From the NCBI RefSeq assembly GCF_014202505.1, contig NZ_JACHGW010000003.1, positions 620,001 through 684,000 of the forward strand: 64,000 nt of DNA. The letters are read 5' to 3'. The notes beneath the pieces are model-generated. The model was not told where the DNA came from and did not search any database. It worked only from the letters and a program-made list of their open reading frames with translations. The stretch's first letter is position 1; the number at the start of each line of letters is the position of its first letter. Below, in pieces: positions 48,428 to 57,442 of the stretch. The DNA is from Armatimonas rosea (GTDB lineage: Bacteria; Armatimonadota; Armatimonadia; Armatimonadales; Armatimonadaceae). The position numbers and the translations under genes were made by a program.

Positions 48428-49714
48428 CTACTCCTCGACACGAATCCAGTTGTGGACCTTGCTGACCGCGGGGAGGCGGCTGATGACATCCAGCGCACCC
48501 AACAGATGGTGCTCGCGGCTTTTATGCGTCACCCAGACAATCTCTGCTTCGTCGCCGGGGAGCGCGCGCTGGACCACGGACTCGATACTGACATCGAAGT
48601 CCCCGTAGACATTGGCGATACTGGCGAGGACCTTGGGCTTGTCGAGGGCGTGGAGGCGGACATAGAACTTGCTCTGGGCTTGCTCACTGGGAAGCATGGG
48701 GCGGCTGAGGTAGCACGTGCACCCGACCCGGCCCGTGGCGTTGGAGACAATATTGCGGGCGCAGGCGATCAGATCGCCGACCACCGCGCTTCCCGTGGGG
48801 AGGCTCCCTGCGCCGCGTCCGTAGAACATCACATCGCCCACGGCATCGCCGCGCACCAGGACCGCGTTGAAGACATCGTTGACACTGGCGAGGGGGTGCT
48901 TGTTGGGCAGGAGGGCGGGGTGGACACGCGCCTGCATGCTGCCATCGGGGTGGCACTGCGCGGAGGCGATCAGCTTGATCTTGTAGCCCAGGTCCCGGGC
49001 GACCGCGATATCGCGTGCCTGGATATGACGAATCCCTTGGCGGGGGACTTTTTCCTCGTTGACCGTGGAGTTGAAGGCTAGCGACGAGAGAATCGCGAGC
49101 TTGTAGGCCGCATCGTGGCCGTCCACATCGCTGGTCGGGTCGGCCTCGGCGTAGCCAAGGCGCTGGGCATCGGCGAGGGTGGGGGCGAAGTCGGCGCCCT
49201 CCTCGGTCATGCGGGTGAGGATGTAGTTGGTGGTGCCATTGACAATTCCCATCACTTCTTTGATATTATTGCCCGCCAGGCTTTCTTTCATCGCCGCGAT
49301 AATCGGGATTCCGCCGGCGACCGAGCCCTCGAGGAAGAAGTCTTTTTGGGCGAGCTGTGCGGCATCGAGCAGGTCGTGGCCGGACTTTGCCATCAGCTCC
49401 TTGTTGGCCGTGACAATGTTCTTGCCGCTCTGGATCGCGCGGAGCAGGAAGCCGTGGCAGGGATCGACCCCTCCCACCAGCTCGGCGAGAATCTCGATCT
49501 CGGGGTCGTCGATTACCTCAAACGGGTTGTCGGTGAGGAGGGCGGGGTCCACGGCGACATCGCGGTCCTTGGCCAGGTTGCGCACGGCGATCTTCTTGAC
49601 CACCAGCTCGGCCCCGACCCGGCGCGAGATCGCCTCGGCGTTTTCCTGGAGAATGCGTACCGTCCCCGAGCCAACCACCCCCAGCCCGAGGATTCCAATC
49701 TTAATCTGTCGCAT
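48428..49714 (-). CDS. hom: Homoserine dehydrogenase
   Basis: NAD(P)-dependent enzyme reducing aspartate semialdehyde to homoserine; 428 residues. Nucleotide motif GILGLGVVGSGTV, catalytic core ANKELMAK, GIVNGTTNYILTRM, YAEADPTSDVDGHDAAYKLAIL, and a C-terminal ACT domain (about 345-428, YVRLHALDKPKVLASIANVYGDFDVSI) for feedback by threonine. Three bases downstream of accB and upstream of thrC. Confidence 0.96.
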   Translation of the reverse strand: MRQIKIGILGLGVVGSGTVRILQENAEAISRRVGAELVVKKIAVRNLAKDRDVAVDPALLTDNPFEVIDDPEIEILAELVGGVDPCHGFLLRAIQSGKNIVTANKELMAKSGHDLLDAAQLAQKDFFLEGSVAGGIPIIAAMKESLAGNNIKEVMGIVNGTTNYILTRMTEEGADFAPTLADAQRLGYAEADPTSDVDGHDAAYKLAILSSLAFNSTVNEEKVPRQGIRHIQARDIAVARDLGYKIKLIASAQCHPDGSMQARVHPALLPNKHPLASVNDVFNAVLVRGDAVGDVMFYGRGAGSLPTGSAVVGDLIACARNIVSNATGRVGCTCYLSRPMLPSEQAQSKFYVRLHALDKPKVLASIANVYGDFDVSIESVVQRALPGDEAEIVWVTHKSREHHLLGALDVISRLPAVSKVHNWIRVEE

Positions 49715-49717
49715 GGC

Positions 49718-50182
49718 CTAGCTCTCCAGAAGTACCAGAGGATCGCCGGGCTGGACAAGCTTTCCATTCTCTGCGGGGATTGCGACAACGCGCCCTGCAT
49801 GGTCGGCGAGGACCTCGGAGAAGACCTTCATCGCCTCGATCATCCCGATGGGCTGGTCTTTCTCGACCGTATCTCCCACCTCGACAAAAGACGGCGCACC
49901 CGGCGCGGGGGAGCGGTAGAAGACCCCCATGATCGGGGCCTCGATCGGCGTCCCCGTGGGCGCGGCGGCGGTGGCGGTCGCTCCTGCGGCAACGGGAGCA
50001 GCCGTGAGGGGCAGAGGTGCCGCGACAGTGGCACCCGCAACAGGGACAGCGAGCGTGGGCACGGTCGTACGAAGCGTCACGCGCAGAGAGCCTTCTTCGT
50101 AGCGTAGCTCGGCCAGGTCATGCTGCTCGACAAGCCTTGCCAGCCGCCGCAGCTCCTCGGGGGCAATCGGAAAATCAGACAC
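49718..50182 (-). CDS. accB: Biotin carboxyl carrier protein of acetyl-CoA carboxylase
   Basis: 154 residues. N-terminal helix (IAPEELRRLARLVEQHDLAELRYEEGSLRVTL), an Ala/Pro/Thr-rich linker (about 45-80), and the biotinyl domain with EAMKVF; Lys119 is the biotinylation site, 35 residues from the end as expected. GTG 50182 is chosen because TAGAAT lies five bases upstream. It heads an operon with hom and thrC; accC is not adjacent, which is less common. Confidence 0.93.
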   Translation of the reverse strand: MSDFPIAPEELRRLARLVEQHDLAELRYEEGSLRVTLRTTVPTLAVPVAGATVAAPLPLTAAPVAAGATATAAAPTGTPIEAPIMGVFYRSPAPGAPSFVEVGDTVEKDQPIGMIEAMKVFSEVLADHAGRVVAIPAENGKLVQPGDPLVLLES

Positions 50183-50187
50183 GCGGC

Positions 50188-50193
50188 ATTCTA
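50188..50193 (-). promoter_or_regulatory. -10 box TAGAAT, leaderless start of accB
   Basis: Minus-strand TAGAAT ends five bases before GTG 50182. Confidence 0.58.
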
Positions 50194-50214
50194 TCACGCA
50201 GAGGCGTCTTGTGA

Positions 50215-50220
50215 TATACT
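50215..50220 (+). promoter_or_regulatory. -10 box TATACT of the epimerase cassette
   Basis: TATACT with 11 bases to the ATG at 50232, so the leader would be only about five bases. Confidence 0.5.
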
Positions 50221-50231
50221 CCGCTCAAGCT

Positions 50232-51299
50232 ATGCGTCTTCTCATCACCGGCGGCGCGGGGTTTGTGGGCTCCCGCCTTGCGCTTGCCTTTCGCCGGGAC
50301 TTCCCCGAGTGCGAGATCGTCGTCTTGGACAACCTGCGGCGGCGGGGAGCAGAAGTCAACCTGCCTCTCTTTCAGCGCCATGGTATCCAGTTCTTCCACG
50401 GGGATATCCGCTGCGAGGCCGACCTCATGGACCTGCCGGGCAACTTCGACCTCTTTATCGAGGCATCGGCAGAGCCCAGTGTCCATGCCGGCACCGACGG
50501 CTCCCCCGCCTACGTCCTGCAGACCAATCTCGTCGGAACCATCAACTGCCTGGAGCTGGCCCGCAAGCGCTGTGGGGGGATGGTCTTCCTCTCGACATCG
50601 CGGGTCTACTCCATCGCGCCGCTCCGTGAGATCGTCTTGGACGAGGCCCCGACACGCTTCGAGATCGCGCAAGCGCAGACCCTTCCGGGGGTGAGTCCCA
50701 AGGGAATCGCGGAGAGTTTTCCGGTCGATCAGCCCCGCTCGCTCTACGGGGCGACCAAGCTTGCCAGTGAGCTTCTCATTCAGGAGTACGCGGCCAGTCT
50801 GGGCCTCAACGCCGTGATCAACCGCTGTGGTGTGCTGGCCGGGCCGGGGCAGTTTGGGAAGGTCGATCAGGGAGTCTTTACGCTCTGGGTGGCCAACCAC
50901 CACTTTGGGCGGCCCCTGCGCTACACCGGTTTTGGCGGCGAGGGCAAGCAGGTGCGTGATCTATTGCACCCTGAGGACCTCTACGACCTGATCCGGCTGG
51001 AGCACGCCAATATCGAGGCACTCTCGGGCACGACGTTTAATGCGGGCGGTGGACGGGAAGTATCTACATCGTTACAGGAGCTGACCACGCTCTGCCAGGA
51101 GGCGACCGGCCGAGAGATACCTCTGGGCACCGATCTGACCACGGCCAGTGTGGATATTCCGCTCTATGTCTCGGATTCAAGTAAGGTCCAGGCACGCCTT
51201 GGCTGGCAGCCCCAGCGGAGCGTGAAGGACATCGTGGGGGGAATCGCGGCCTGGCTGCGAGAGAATGAGGACGCGCTGCGCCCGCTCTTTGCCCCCTAG
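50232..51299 (+). CDS. NAD-dependent sugar epimerase/dehydratase (extended SDR), first of pair
   Basis: 355 residues. Rossmann motif GGAGFVGS at the N-terminus, DNLRRRGAEVNL and FFHGDIR for cofactor contact, the active-site SLYGATKLAS (YxxxK), and NRCGVLAGPGQFGKVDQG. The pattern resembles CDP-paratose 2-epimerase-like enzymes. It acts on an NDP-sugar in the cytosol. The ATG at 50232 fits the promoter best; GTG 50211 is the alternative. First gene of a plus-strand cassette with a second epimerase and a glycosyltransferase. Confidence 0.85.
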   Translation: MRLLITGGAGFVGSRLALAFRRDFPECEIVVLDNLRRRGAEVNLPLFQRHGIQFFHGDIRCEADLMDLPGNFDLFIEASAEPSVHAGTDGSPAYVLQTNLVGTINCLELARKRCGGMVFLSTSRVYSIAPLREIVLDEAPTRFEIAQAQTLPGVSPKGIAESFPVDQPRSLYGATKLASELLIQEYAASLGLNAVINRCGVLAGPGQFGKVDQGVFTLWVANHHFGRPLRYTGFGGEGKQVRDLLHPEDLYDLIRLEHANIEALSGTTFNAGGGREVSTSLQELTTLCQEATGREIPLGTDLTTASVDIPLYVSDSSKVQARLGWQPQRSVKDIVGGIAAWLRENEDALRPLFAP

Positions 51300-51337
51300 C
51301 CCCTGATTTTTCGGGGTGAACCCATAAGGAAGAAACT

Positions 51338-52402
51338 ATGTCGGTTGTGATTGTTACCGGGTCTGCGGGCCTGATTGGGAGTGAGACGGTCAAGTTTTTC
51401 CATGAGAAAGGCTTTGATGTCGTGGGGGTGGACAACGACATGCGCCAGTACTTCTTTGGCGCGGAGGCATCCACCAAGTGGAACACGGAGCAGCTCAAGG
51501 CTGCCCTGCCACGCTTCACCCCCGAGTCGGTGGATATTCGGGATGAGGCCGGGATCAATGCGCTCTTTGCTAAGTACGGCAGCGAGATCGCGCTGATTGT
51601 CCACACCGCCGCCCAGCCCAGCCACGACTGGGCCGCCCGCGAGCCCCTCACCGACTTCACGGTCAACGCCAACGGTACCCTAGTGCTCCTGGAGGCCACC
51701 CGCAAGTTCGCCCCGGAGGCCGTCTTTGTCTTCACGTCGACCAACAAGGTCTACGGCGATGCGCCTAACGAGCTGCCCCTGATCGAGACCGAGACCCGCT
51801 GGGAAGTGGACCCGTCGCACGCCTACGCCGAGCACGGAATCGACGAGACGATGAGTATCGACCAGTGCAAGCACAGCCTGTTTGGCGCGTCGAAGGTGGC
51901 CGCCGATGTGCTGGTGCAGGAGTACGGGCGCTACTTTGGGATGAAGACTGCGGTCTTCCGTGGCGGCTGTCTGACCGGGCCGGCGCACTCGGGGGCGGAG
52001 CTCCATGGGTTTCTTGCCTACCTCATCAAGTGCGTCGTCACCGGGCGGCCCTACACCATCTTTGGCTACAAGGGCAAGCAGGTCCGCGACAACATCCACT
52101 CCTTTGACCTGGTGAATGCCTTCTGGCACTTCTTCCAGGCACCCAAGCCCGGCAGTGTCTACAACATGGGCGGCTCGCGCTTTAGCAATATCTCCATGCT
52201 CGAGGCGATCGCCAAGACCGAGGCGCTCACCGGCAACACCCTGACCTACACCCTCTCGGACCAGAACCGAGCGGGGGACCACATCTGGTATGTCAGCGAT
52301 ATCCGCCGCTTCCGCGCCGACTACCCGGACTGGGAGTACAAGTTCGATATGGACACCATCCTCAAGGAGATGGTCGAGGCCACGATCGAGCGCAACCGTT
52401 AG
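51338..52402 (+). CDS. NAD-dependent sugar epimerase (CDP-paratose 2-epimerase-like), second of pair
   Basis: 354 residues. GSAGLIGS cofactor loop, [24 protein letters not shown], and [24 protein letters not shown], where the catalytic Tyr of YxxxK is Phe. I recall Phe here as a trait of this epimerase subfamily, so the enzyme need not be inactive. [22 protein letters not shown] is highly typical. AAGGAAG precedes the ATG. Works with the preceding SDR and the following glycosyltransferase. Confidence 0.86.
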   Translation: MSVVIVTGSAGLIGSETVKFFHEKGFDVVGVDNDMRQYFFGAEASTKWNTEQLKAALPRFTPESVDIRDEAGINALFAKYGSEIALIVHTAAQPSHDWAAREPLTDFTVNANGTLVLLEATRKFAPEAVFVFTSTNKVYGDAPNELPLIETETRWEVDPSHAYAEHGIDETMSIDQCKHSLFGASKVAADVLVQEYGRYFGMKTAVFRGGCLTGPAHSGAELHGFLAYLIKCVVTGRPYTIFGYKGKQVRDNIHSFDLVNAFWHFFQAPKPGSVYNMGGSRFSNISMLEAIAKTEALTGNTLTYTLSDQNRAGDHIWYVSDIRRFRADYPDWEYKFDMDTILKEMVEATIERNR

Positions 52403-52420
52403 AGAGAGGCTGGTTGAGAG

Positions 52421-53233
52421 ATGCCCGAACCCACCCAAAATATCCTGTCGGTCGTGATCCCGGCGCACAACGAGGAAGGCTGTATCGAGTCCACGGTGCG
52501 TGCGCTCTGTGAGAAGCTCACGGCTGAGGCGATCACCTACGAGATCCTCGTGGTCAATGACAACTCGTCGGACAGCACCGAGGCGATCCTCCAGCGGCTC
52601 TCGACCGAGCTGGTGGGGGTGCGGTATCTCAACAACCAGCCGCCCCACGGCTTTGGGTTTGCGGTTCGGGCGGGTCTCAACAACTTCAAAGGGGACGCGG
52701 TCGCGGTCTACATGGCGGATGCATCGGATCGGCCCGAGGACCTAGTCGCGTTCTACCGGACCCTGGTGAGCGAGAACCTGGACTGTGTCTTTGGGACGCG
52801 GTTCCATAAAGACGCCAAGGTGGTGGACTACCCGGGCTTTAAGCTGGTGATCAACCGCATGGCGAACTTGTTTATCCAGATGCTCTTTGGCCTCAAGTAC
52901 AACGATGTCACCAATGCCTTTAAGCTCTACCGCAAGAATGTGATCGATGGGCTCCACCCGATCCTCTCCAACCACTTCAACTTGACCGTCGAGCTGCCCC
53001 TCAAGGCCATTGTCCGCGGCTACTCCTACGGGGTCGTCCCAAACTGGTGGATCAATCGCAAGACCGGTGAGTCCAAGCTTAAGATCAAGGAGATGGGCTC
53101 GCGCTATCTCTTTATCGTGCTGTACTGCCTGCTGGAGAAGTGGCTCTCCCGCGGCGACTACAACCGCCACCAGCCCGTGCGCTTCAAGAGTGTTGCGGTG
53201 AACGAGCCTGCGGTGGTGAATAAGCAGGCCTAG
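52421..53233 (+). CDS. Glycosyltransferase family 2 (DPM1-like)
   Basis: 270 residues, GT-A fold: SVVIPAHNEEGCIESTV, ILVVNDNSSDSTEAIL, YMADASDRPEDL in the DxD region, and ALKLYRK-like FKLYRKNVIDGLHP with VVPNWWINRKTGESKLK near the end. The whole resembles dolichyl/polyprenyl-phosphate mannosyltransferases without their C-terminal membrane helices, though a hydrophobic FIVLYCLLEKWL segment may touch the membrane. It probably transfers the sugar made by the two epimerases to a lipid carrier or glycan. Confidence 0.88.
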   Translation: MPEPTQNILSVVIPAHNEEGCIESTVRALCEKLTAEAITYEILVVNDNSSDSTEAILQRLSTELVGVRYLNNQPPHGFGFAVRAGLNNFKGDAVAVYMADASDRPEDLVAFYRTLVSENLDCVFGTRFHKDAKVVDYPGFKLVINRMANLFIQMLFGLKYNDVTNAFKLYRKNVIDGLHPILSNHFNLTVELPLKAIVRGYSYGVVPNWWINRKTGESKLKIKEMGSRYLFIVLYCLLEKWLSRGDYNRHQPVRFKSVAVNEPAVVNKQA

Positions 53234-53258
53234 CCGCTAGAAACGCGGTGCGGTGCGG

Positions 53259-53264
53259 TACAAT
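53259..53264 (+). promoter_or_regulatory. -10 box TACAAT, leaderless start of purF
   Basis: TACAAT ends five bases before GTG 53270. Confidence 0.58.
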
Positions 53265-53269
53265 ATCCC

Positions 53270-54709
53270 GTGACACCACAACCGTTTTTAGACGACGATA
53301 CACCCCATGAGGAGTGTGGCATCTTTGGGGTCTGGGCCCCGGGAGAAGATGTCGCCCGCATGGCATTTTTTGGCCTCTTTGCCCTCCAGCACCGGGGGCA
53401 GGAGTCTGCGGGGATTGCGGTCAGCGATGGCAAGCGGATCGCGCTCCACAAGGACATGGGGCTGGTGACCCAGGTCTTCGACGAAGAGATCCTGAGCAAC
53501 CTCACCGGCTACAGCGCGATCGGCCACACCCGCTACTCCACCACGGGGTCGTCGGTCTTGCGCAATGCCCAGCCCATCGCGGCGTGCCTCCACGCCCGCC
53601 AAGAGGTCGCGGTGGCCCACAATGGCAACCTCATCAACACCGATGTCTTGCGTGCGGAGCTGACATCGCGTGGCTACAAGCTGGAGTCCACCAACGACTC
53701 TGAGGCACTGGCCCTGCTGATCGCCGAGCACCTGGAGCAGGGGGGAGTCGAGGCCGTACGGAAGGCGATGCAGAAGGCAGAGGGGGCCTACTCCCTCGCG
53801 ATCCTCACCAACACCGAGCTGATCGGCGCGCGCGATCCCTACGGCGTTCGGCCCCTGTGTCTGGGCCGCCTCAGCGATGGTGGCTTCGTGCTGGCGAGTG
53901 AGACCTGCGCCCTCAACACGGTCGGGGCGACCCTCATTCGAGAGATCATGCCCGGCGAGATCGTGGTCATCAACGACCAGGGCTGGCGTGTCGAGCCGGG
54001 GGTGGCGATGCAGCGGCAGGCGCTCTGCATGCTGGAGGCAATCTACTTTGCCCGCCCGGACTCCGTGATGTACGGCCAGAGTCTCCACGCCGCGCGCCGC
54101 CGGATGGGGGGAGAGCTCTCCCGGGAGCACCCCGCGCTAGACGCCGACCTCGTGATTGGGGTCCCGGACTCGGGGACACCGGCCGCTCTGGGCTTTGCCG
54201 AGGCATCGGGGATTCCCTTTGGCGAGGGGCTGATCAAGAACCGCTACATCCAGCGCACCTTTATCCAGCCCGACCAGCGCATGCGCGAGATGGGAGTGCG
54301 CATGAAGCTCACCCCGATCCGTGAGGCGCTGCAAGGCAAGAGTGTGGTCATGGTGGACGACACCATCGTCCGCGGCACCACCACGGGCAAGGTCGTGCGC
54401 CTGCTCCTCGAGGCCGGAGCGCGGGAGGTGCATGTCCGCATCTCCGCACCACCGGTCAAGTGGCCCTGCTTCTACGGGATCGACATGGCGACCCAGGACC
54501 AGCTGATCGCGGCGAGCCAGTCGGTGGAGGCGATCCGCCAGAAGATCGGGGCGACCAGCCTGGGCTACCTCTCCGAGGCCGGGCTCGCCCGCGCGATGTC
54601 GGTGCCCGCGGATAACTTCTGCCTAGCCTGCTTCTCGGGGAGCTACCCGATTCCTGTCCCGGAGAACTTGCGGATGGAGAAGCTCGCCTTCGAGCCCCCC
54701 GTGTCGTGA
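53270..54709 (+). CDS. purF: Amidophosphoribosyltransferase
   Basis: First committed step of purine synthesis: glutamine plus PRPP to phosphoribosylamine. 479 residues. A 15-residue propeptide precedes the N-terminal nucleophile Cys16 (EECGIFGVW). The PRPP site is VVMVDDTIVRGTTTGK. Cys residues in ALCMLEA, WPCFYGID and FCLACFSG match the [4Fe-4S] ligands of the Bacillus-type enzyme. GTG 53270 is leaderless. The next gene overlaps its stop by four bases. Confidence 0.96.
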   Translation: MTPQPFLDDDTPHEECGIFGVWAPGEDVARMAFFGLFALQHRGQESAGIAVSDGKRIALHKDMGLVTQVFDEEILSNLTGYSAIGHTRYSTTGSSVLRNAQPIAACLHARQEVAVAHNGNLINTDVLRAELTSRGYKLESTNDSEALALLIAEHLEQGGVEAVRKAMQKAEGAYSLAILTNTELIGARDPYGVRPLCLGRLSDGGFVLASETCALNTVGATLIREIMPGEIVVINDQGWRVEPGVAMQRQALCMLEAIYFARPDSVMYGQSLHAARRRMGGELSREHPALDADLVIGVPDSGTPAALGFAEASGIPFGEGLIKNRYIQRTFIQPDQRMREMGVRMKLTPIREALQGKSVVMVDDTIVRGTTTGKVVRLLLEAGAREVHVRISAPPVKWPCFYGIDMATQDQLIAASQSVEAIRQKIGATSLGYLSEAGLARAMSVPADNFCLACFSGSYPIPVPENLRMEKLAFEPPVS

Positions 54710-55518
54710 TCGTCCACTGCCTCGCCTCGGGGTCGTCGGGGAATGCCTTGCTGGTGGTCTCTGAGGCGGGGGCGCTCTTGGTCGATGCGGGGATCGGGGT
54801 GCGGACCCTCAAGCGCTGGTGCGCCGACTTCGGGGTCGCGCTGGAGAACCTAAGTGGCGTACTGGTCACCCACGAGCACGGCGACCACTCCGTGGGAGCG
54901 GTGCCGCTGGCGGTGCGCTACAAAGTCCCCATTATCGCCACGCCGGGGACACTCACTGCCCTCCAGAGCGCCGACAAGCGCGACTTTCCCCGTATCGAGC
55001 TCTCCCCCGGCAACGAGCGGGGGGTGGGGGCGTTTGGGGTGCGTGCCCTCCAGACCACCCACGACTGCGCCGAGCCCTGCGGCTTTCGGGTGGAGCAGAG
55101 TGGCACGGCCCTGGCCTACGCCACCGACACAGGCTCGATTACGCCGGACATTCGCGAGGCGTGTCATGGTGCTTCGCTCCTGGTGGTCGAGGCCAACCAC
55201 GATATCCACCGCCTGCGCTTTGGGCCCTACCCCGAGCACCTTAAGAGCCGGATTCTGGCGCGGACCGGGCACCTCTCCAACAATGCCGCCGCCGATCTGG
55301 TGCTTGGCCACACGCTTGAACACGGACCCGCCGCGGTCTGGTTTGCCCATCTCTCGGAGGTCAACAACACCCCGGGAATTGTCCGCGCCTACTGGAAGCG
55401 GCGCTGGCAGGAGGCGGGGTGTGCCGCAAGCCCCGCTGTGGTCGAGATCGCCCAGCGCGACACACCGTCGCTGACGTGGCAGGCGGGGGCACGTGCTGTC
55501 CAGAAGAGTCTCTTTTAG
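54706..55518 (+). CDS. MBL-fold metallohydrolase (WalJ/YycJ-like)
   Basis: 270 residues. The metallo-beta-lactamase fold is shown by SSGNALLVVSEAGALLVDAGIG and the metal motif THEHGDHSVG, then HDCAEPCGFRVEQ, YATDTGSITPDI, EANHDIHRL and GHLSNNAAADLVL. The sequence and GSGSSGNA-type head match YycJ/WalJ, putative 5'-exonucleases in DNA repair or cell-wall coordination. The GTG start overlaps the purF stop (GTGA), so it is translationally coupled. Confidence 0.85.
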   Translation: MIVHCLASGSSGNALLVVSEAGALLVDAGIGVRTLKRWCADFGVALENLSGVLVTHEHGDHSVGAVPLAVRYKVPIIATPGTLTALQSADKRDFPRIELSPGNERGVGAFGVRALQTTHDCAEPCGFRVEQSGTALAYATDTGSITPDIREACHGASLLVVEANHDIHRLRFGPYPEHLKSRILARTGHLSNNAAADLVLGHTLEHGPAAVWFAHLSEVNNTPGIVRAYWKRRWQEAGCAASPAVVEIAQRDTPSLTWQAGARAVQKSLF

Positions 55519-55664
55519 GGCTTGACCGCATCCGCACGTCGTGAAGGCACGTGAAGTGTTAGCGAATGTTAAGTAGCATTATCGATGCCTAAGTACCGTT
55601 AAATATTTTGCTTCCGTCTCGATTTTTTTAGCAAATTGGGAACCTCGGTGTAGGAAGCGACGCT
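55519..55664. other. AT-rich regulatory-looking intergenic region
   Basis: The stretch 55555-55640 is far more AT-rich than its surroundings. It contains spaced near-repeats GTTAAGTA, CCTAAGTA and GTTAAATA about 17-21 bases apart, roughly two helical turns, as OmpR-type regulators often bind. It lies directly upstream of an OmpR-family gene. Confidence 0.4.
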
Positions 55665-56351
55665 ATGAGTGGCGTGACAACTCATGAAGTGAATCTGGCG
55701 GTAATCGCCCTCTCCCCTGAGAGCCCTCTCTCCTGGATCTCCTCCACCCTGGCGGAACGTGGGGGGCGTCAGCTCTTGGCGAGTGATGGGCTCAAAGCAT
55801 TCGAGCTCGCACGCACGAGTGGGGTCGACCTTGTGGTGCTCGCGGAGCCACTGGCCGTTCTGGCTGCCCAAGCGGTCTGTACAGCGCTCCGTGAGGCACG
55901 TGTCTCTGTTCCCATTCTGGTGCTGAGCGATACCACAAATGCAGCGGCGCTCCTGACGGCCGGAGCGGACGTCGTGCTTGCTCTGGAGAGTGATTCGCAG
56001 GTCGTCCTTGCGCAGATCGATGCCCTGATGCGCCGTGTCGCGTTTGAGCATCGCCCGCTTCAGGTGGGGGAGCTGATCCTCGACACGCAGGCACGGCGCG
56101 CCGAGCGGGGGGGCAAGCTCATCCTTCTCTCGGGGACCGAGTACACGCTGCTGGAGCTTCTCATGCGGCGGGCGGGGCGTGTGGTCTCTCGCGAAGAGAT
56201 CTTGGAGCATGTCTGGCCGGGCGAGGTTCGGGCCAGTGACAACGTGCTGGATGTCTACGTGAGCTACCTGCGGACCAAGGTCGATCGGGACTTTGGCTCG
56301 TCCTTGATCCGCACGGTGCGTGGGCGGGGCTACATGATCGCCGCCGAGTAG
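55665..56351 (+). CDS. OmpR-family winged-helix regulator with a degenerate receiver
   Basis: 228 residues. Residues 8-125 have receiver-domain length and pattern, but the phosphoacceptor is missing: DLVVLAEPL has Ala60 where LVLLDLMLP-type receivers have Asp. The N-terminal acidic pair is absent (LAVIALSPES) and so is the conserved Lys (ILVLSDTTN). Residues 135-228 are an intact OmpR/PhoB winged helix (LSGTEYTLLELLMRRAGRVVSREEILEHVW, NVLDVYVSYLRTKVD, IRTVRGRGYMI). It should bind DNA without classical phosphorylation. AGGA precedes the ATG. No histidine kinase is adjacent. Confidence 0.88.
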   Translation: MSGVTTHEVNLAVIALSPESPLSWISSTLAERGGRQLLASDGLKAFELARTSGVDLVVLAEPLAVLAAQAVCTALREARVSVPILVLSDTTNAAALLTAGADVVLALESDSQVVLAQIDALMRRVAFEHRPLQVGELILDTQARRAERGGKLILLSGTEYTLLELLMRRAGRVVSREEILEHVWPGEVRASDNVLDVYVSYLRTKVDRDFGSSLIRTVRGRGYMIAAE

Positions 56352-56376
56352 GCCCCGGCGGCGTCGGAGAGAGCGG

Positions 56377-57387
56377 CTACAGGGTGACCCAGCGGCTCTC
56401 TTTCGCTCCCGCGTAGATCGCCTCCATCACCTGATTTCGATATGCCGCCTCGCTCGCACCCACGAGCGGGGCGGTGCTGTCTTTGCCCGTCACTTGATCG
56501 AGGAAGGCGTCCAGACCTGCGGAGATCGGGCCGGGAAGCTCGGCGCTGCGCAGCGGCTGGCTGCCGTCCATCGTGGGGACGTGCTTGCTCTGGAAGTAGA
56601 GCTTGTCGTGGATGATCGCCGCGTGTCCCTCGGTGCCCGAGATCAGGAGCCGCACCGGGTCCGCGACATCGTCCCAGGCGGCGGCCAGAGTCGCGATCAC
56701 CCCGCTCTCAAAGCGCAGCATCCCCTCGCCGGTCTCATCACAGCCCTCGTAGCGTGCGGTCCCGTTGTCGAGCTGGCCGGTCGCCTGTGCCACGGGGCCA
56801 AAGAGCCAGAGGAGGATATCCAGGACGTGGGTTCCCAGGTCCCCAAACCCGCCACAGCCCGCGATGCTCGGGTCGGCCATCCAGCGCCACTCCCCATCGA
56901 ACCAGCCGCCCAGCGCGCCGCTGTGGCAGTTGCTCATGCGGGCGCGGGTGACCTTGCCAAAGTGGCCTTTTTCGAGCTGCTCTTTTACATAGCGGAGCTT
57001 GTTGTCGCCGCGGGAGAAGTAGCCAGTGGAGAAGAGTACGCCCGCACTCTCGATGGCTGCGGCCATCTGCGTGGCATCACTGCCTGAGAAACCCAGCGGC
57101 TTCTCCACAAAGACATGCTTCTTGGCGGCGGCGATCTGGGGGACAACCTTGATGTGCTCGTTGGTCTCGGTGCAGACAATCACCGCCGTGACCTCGGGAT
57201 CGGCGAGGATCGCCTCAAGGCTGAGCTCGACCACGGAGCCCGGGAGCTCAGTGGCACGGCGCGTGGCGCGCTCGGCATCGTGGTCCCAGACATACTTGAC
57301 CCGGAGGCTGTCGGAGCGGCGGTTGATGGCGTGGATAAAGCCGGGTGTGTGGATATGGGCACACCCGATAAAGGCTAATGTTGTCAT
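56377..57387 (-). CDS. Gfo/Idh/MocA-family oxidoreductase (cytosolic)
   Basis: 336 residues. N-terminal Rossmann domain (LAFIGCAHIHTPGF, VIVCTETNEHIKVVPQIAAAKKHVFVEKPLGF with the EKP motif) and C-terminal alpha/beta domain (GGFGDLGTHVLDILLWLFGPV, with the His/Asp pair). NAD(P)-dependent sugar or inositol dehydrogenase type; substrate unknown. No export signal. The ATG at 57387 gives the standard family start. Divergent from the large gene at 57443. Confidence 0.88.
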   Translation of the reverse strand: MTTLAFIGCAHIHTPGFIHAINRRSDSLRVKYVWDHDAERATRRATELPGSVVELSLEAILADPEVTAVIVCTETNEHIKVVPQIAAAKKHVFVEKPLGFSGSDATQMAAAIESAGVLFSTGYFSRGDNKLRYVKEQLEKGHFGKVTRARMSNCHSGALGGWFDGEWRWMADPSIAGCGGFGDLGTHVLDILLWLFGPVAQATGQLDNGTARYEGCDETGEGMLRFESGVIATLAAAWDDVADPVRLLISGTEGHAAIIHDKLYFQSKHVPTMDGSQPLRSAELPGPISAGLDAFLDQVTGKDSTAPLVGASEAAYRNQVMEAIYAGAKESRWVTL

Positions 57388-57430
57388 GGTATGTAGATTC
57401 GGGGGCCAGACCGCGCTTTCCTGCGTCGGG

Positions 57431-57436
57431 TACAAT
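57431..57436 (+). promoter_or_regulatory. -10 box TACAAT, leaderless start
   Basis: TACAAT ends six bases before the ATG at 57443. Confidence 0.58.
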
Positions 57437-57442
57437 CGCCCT

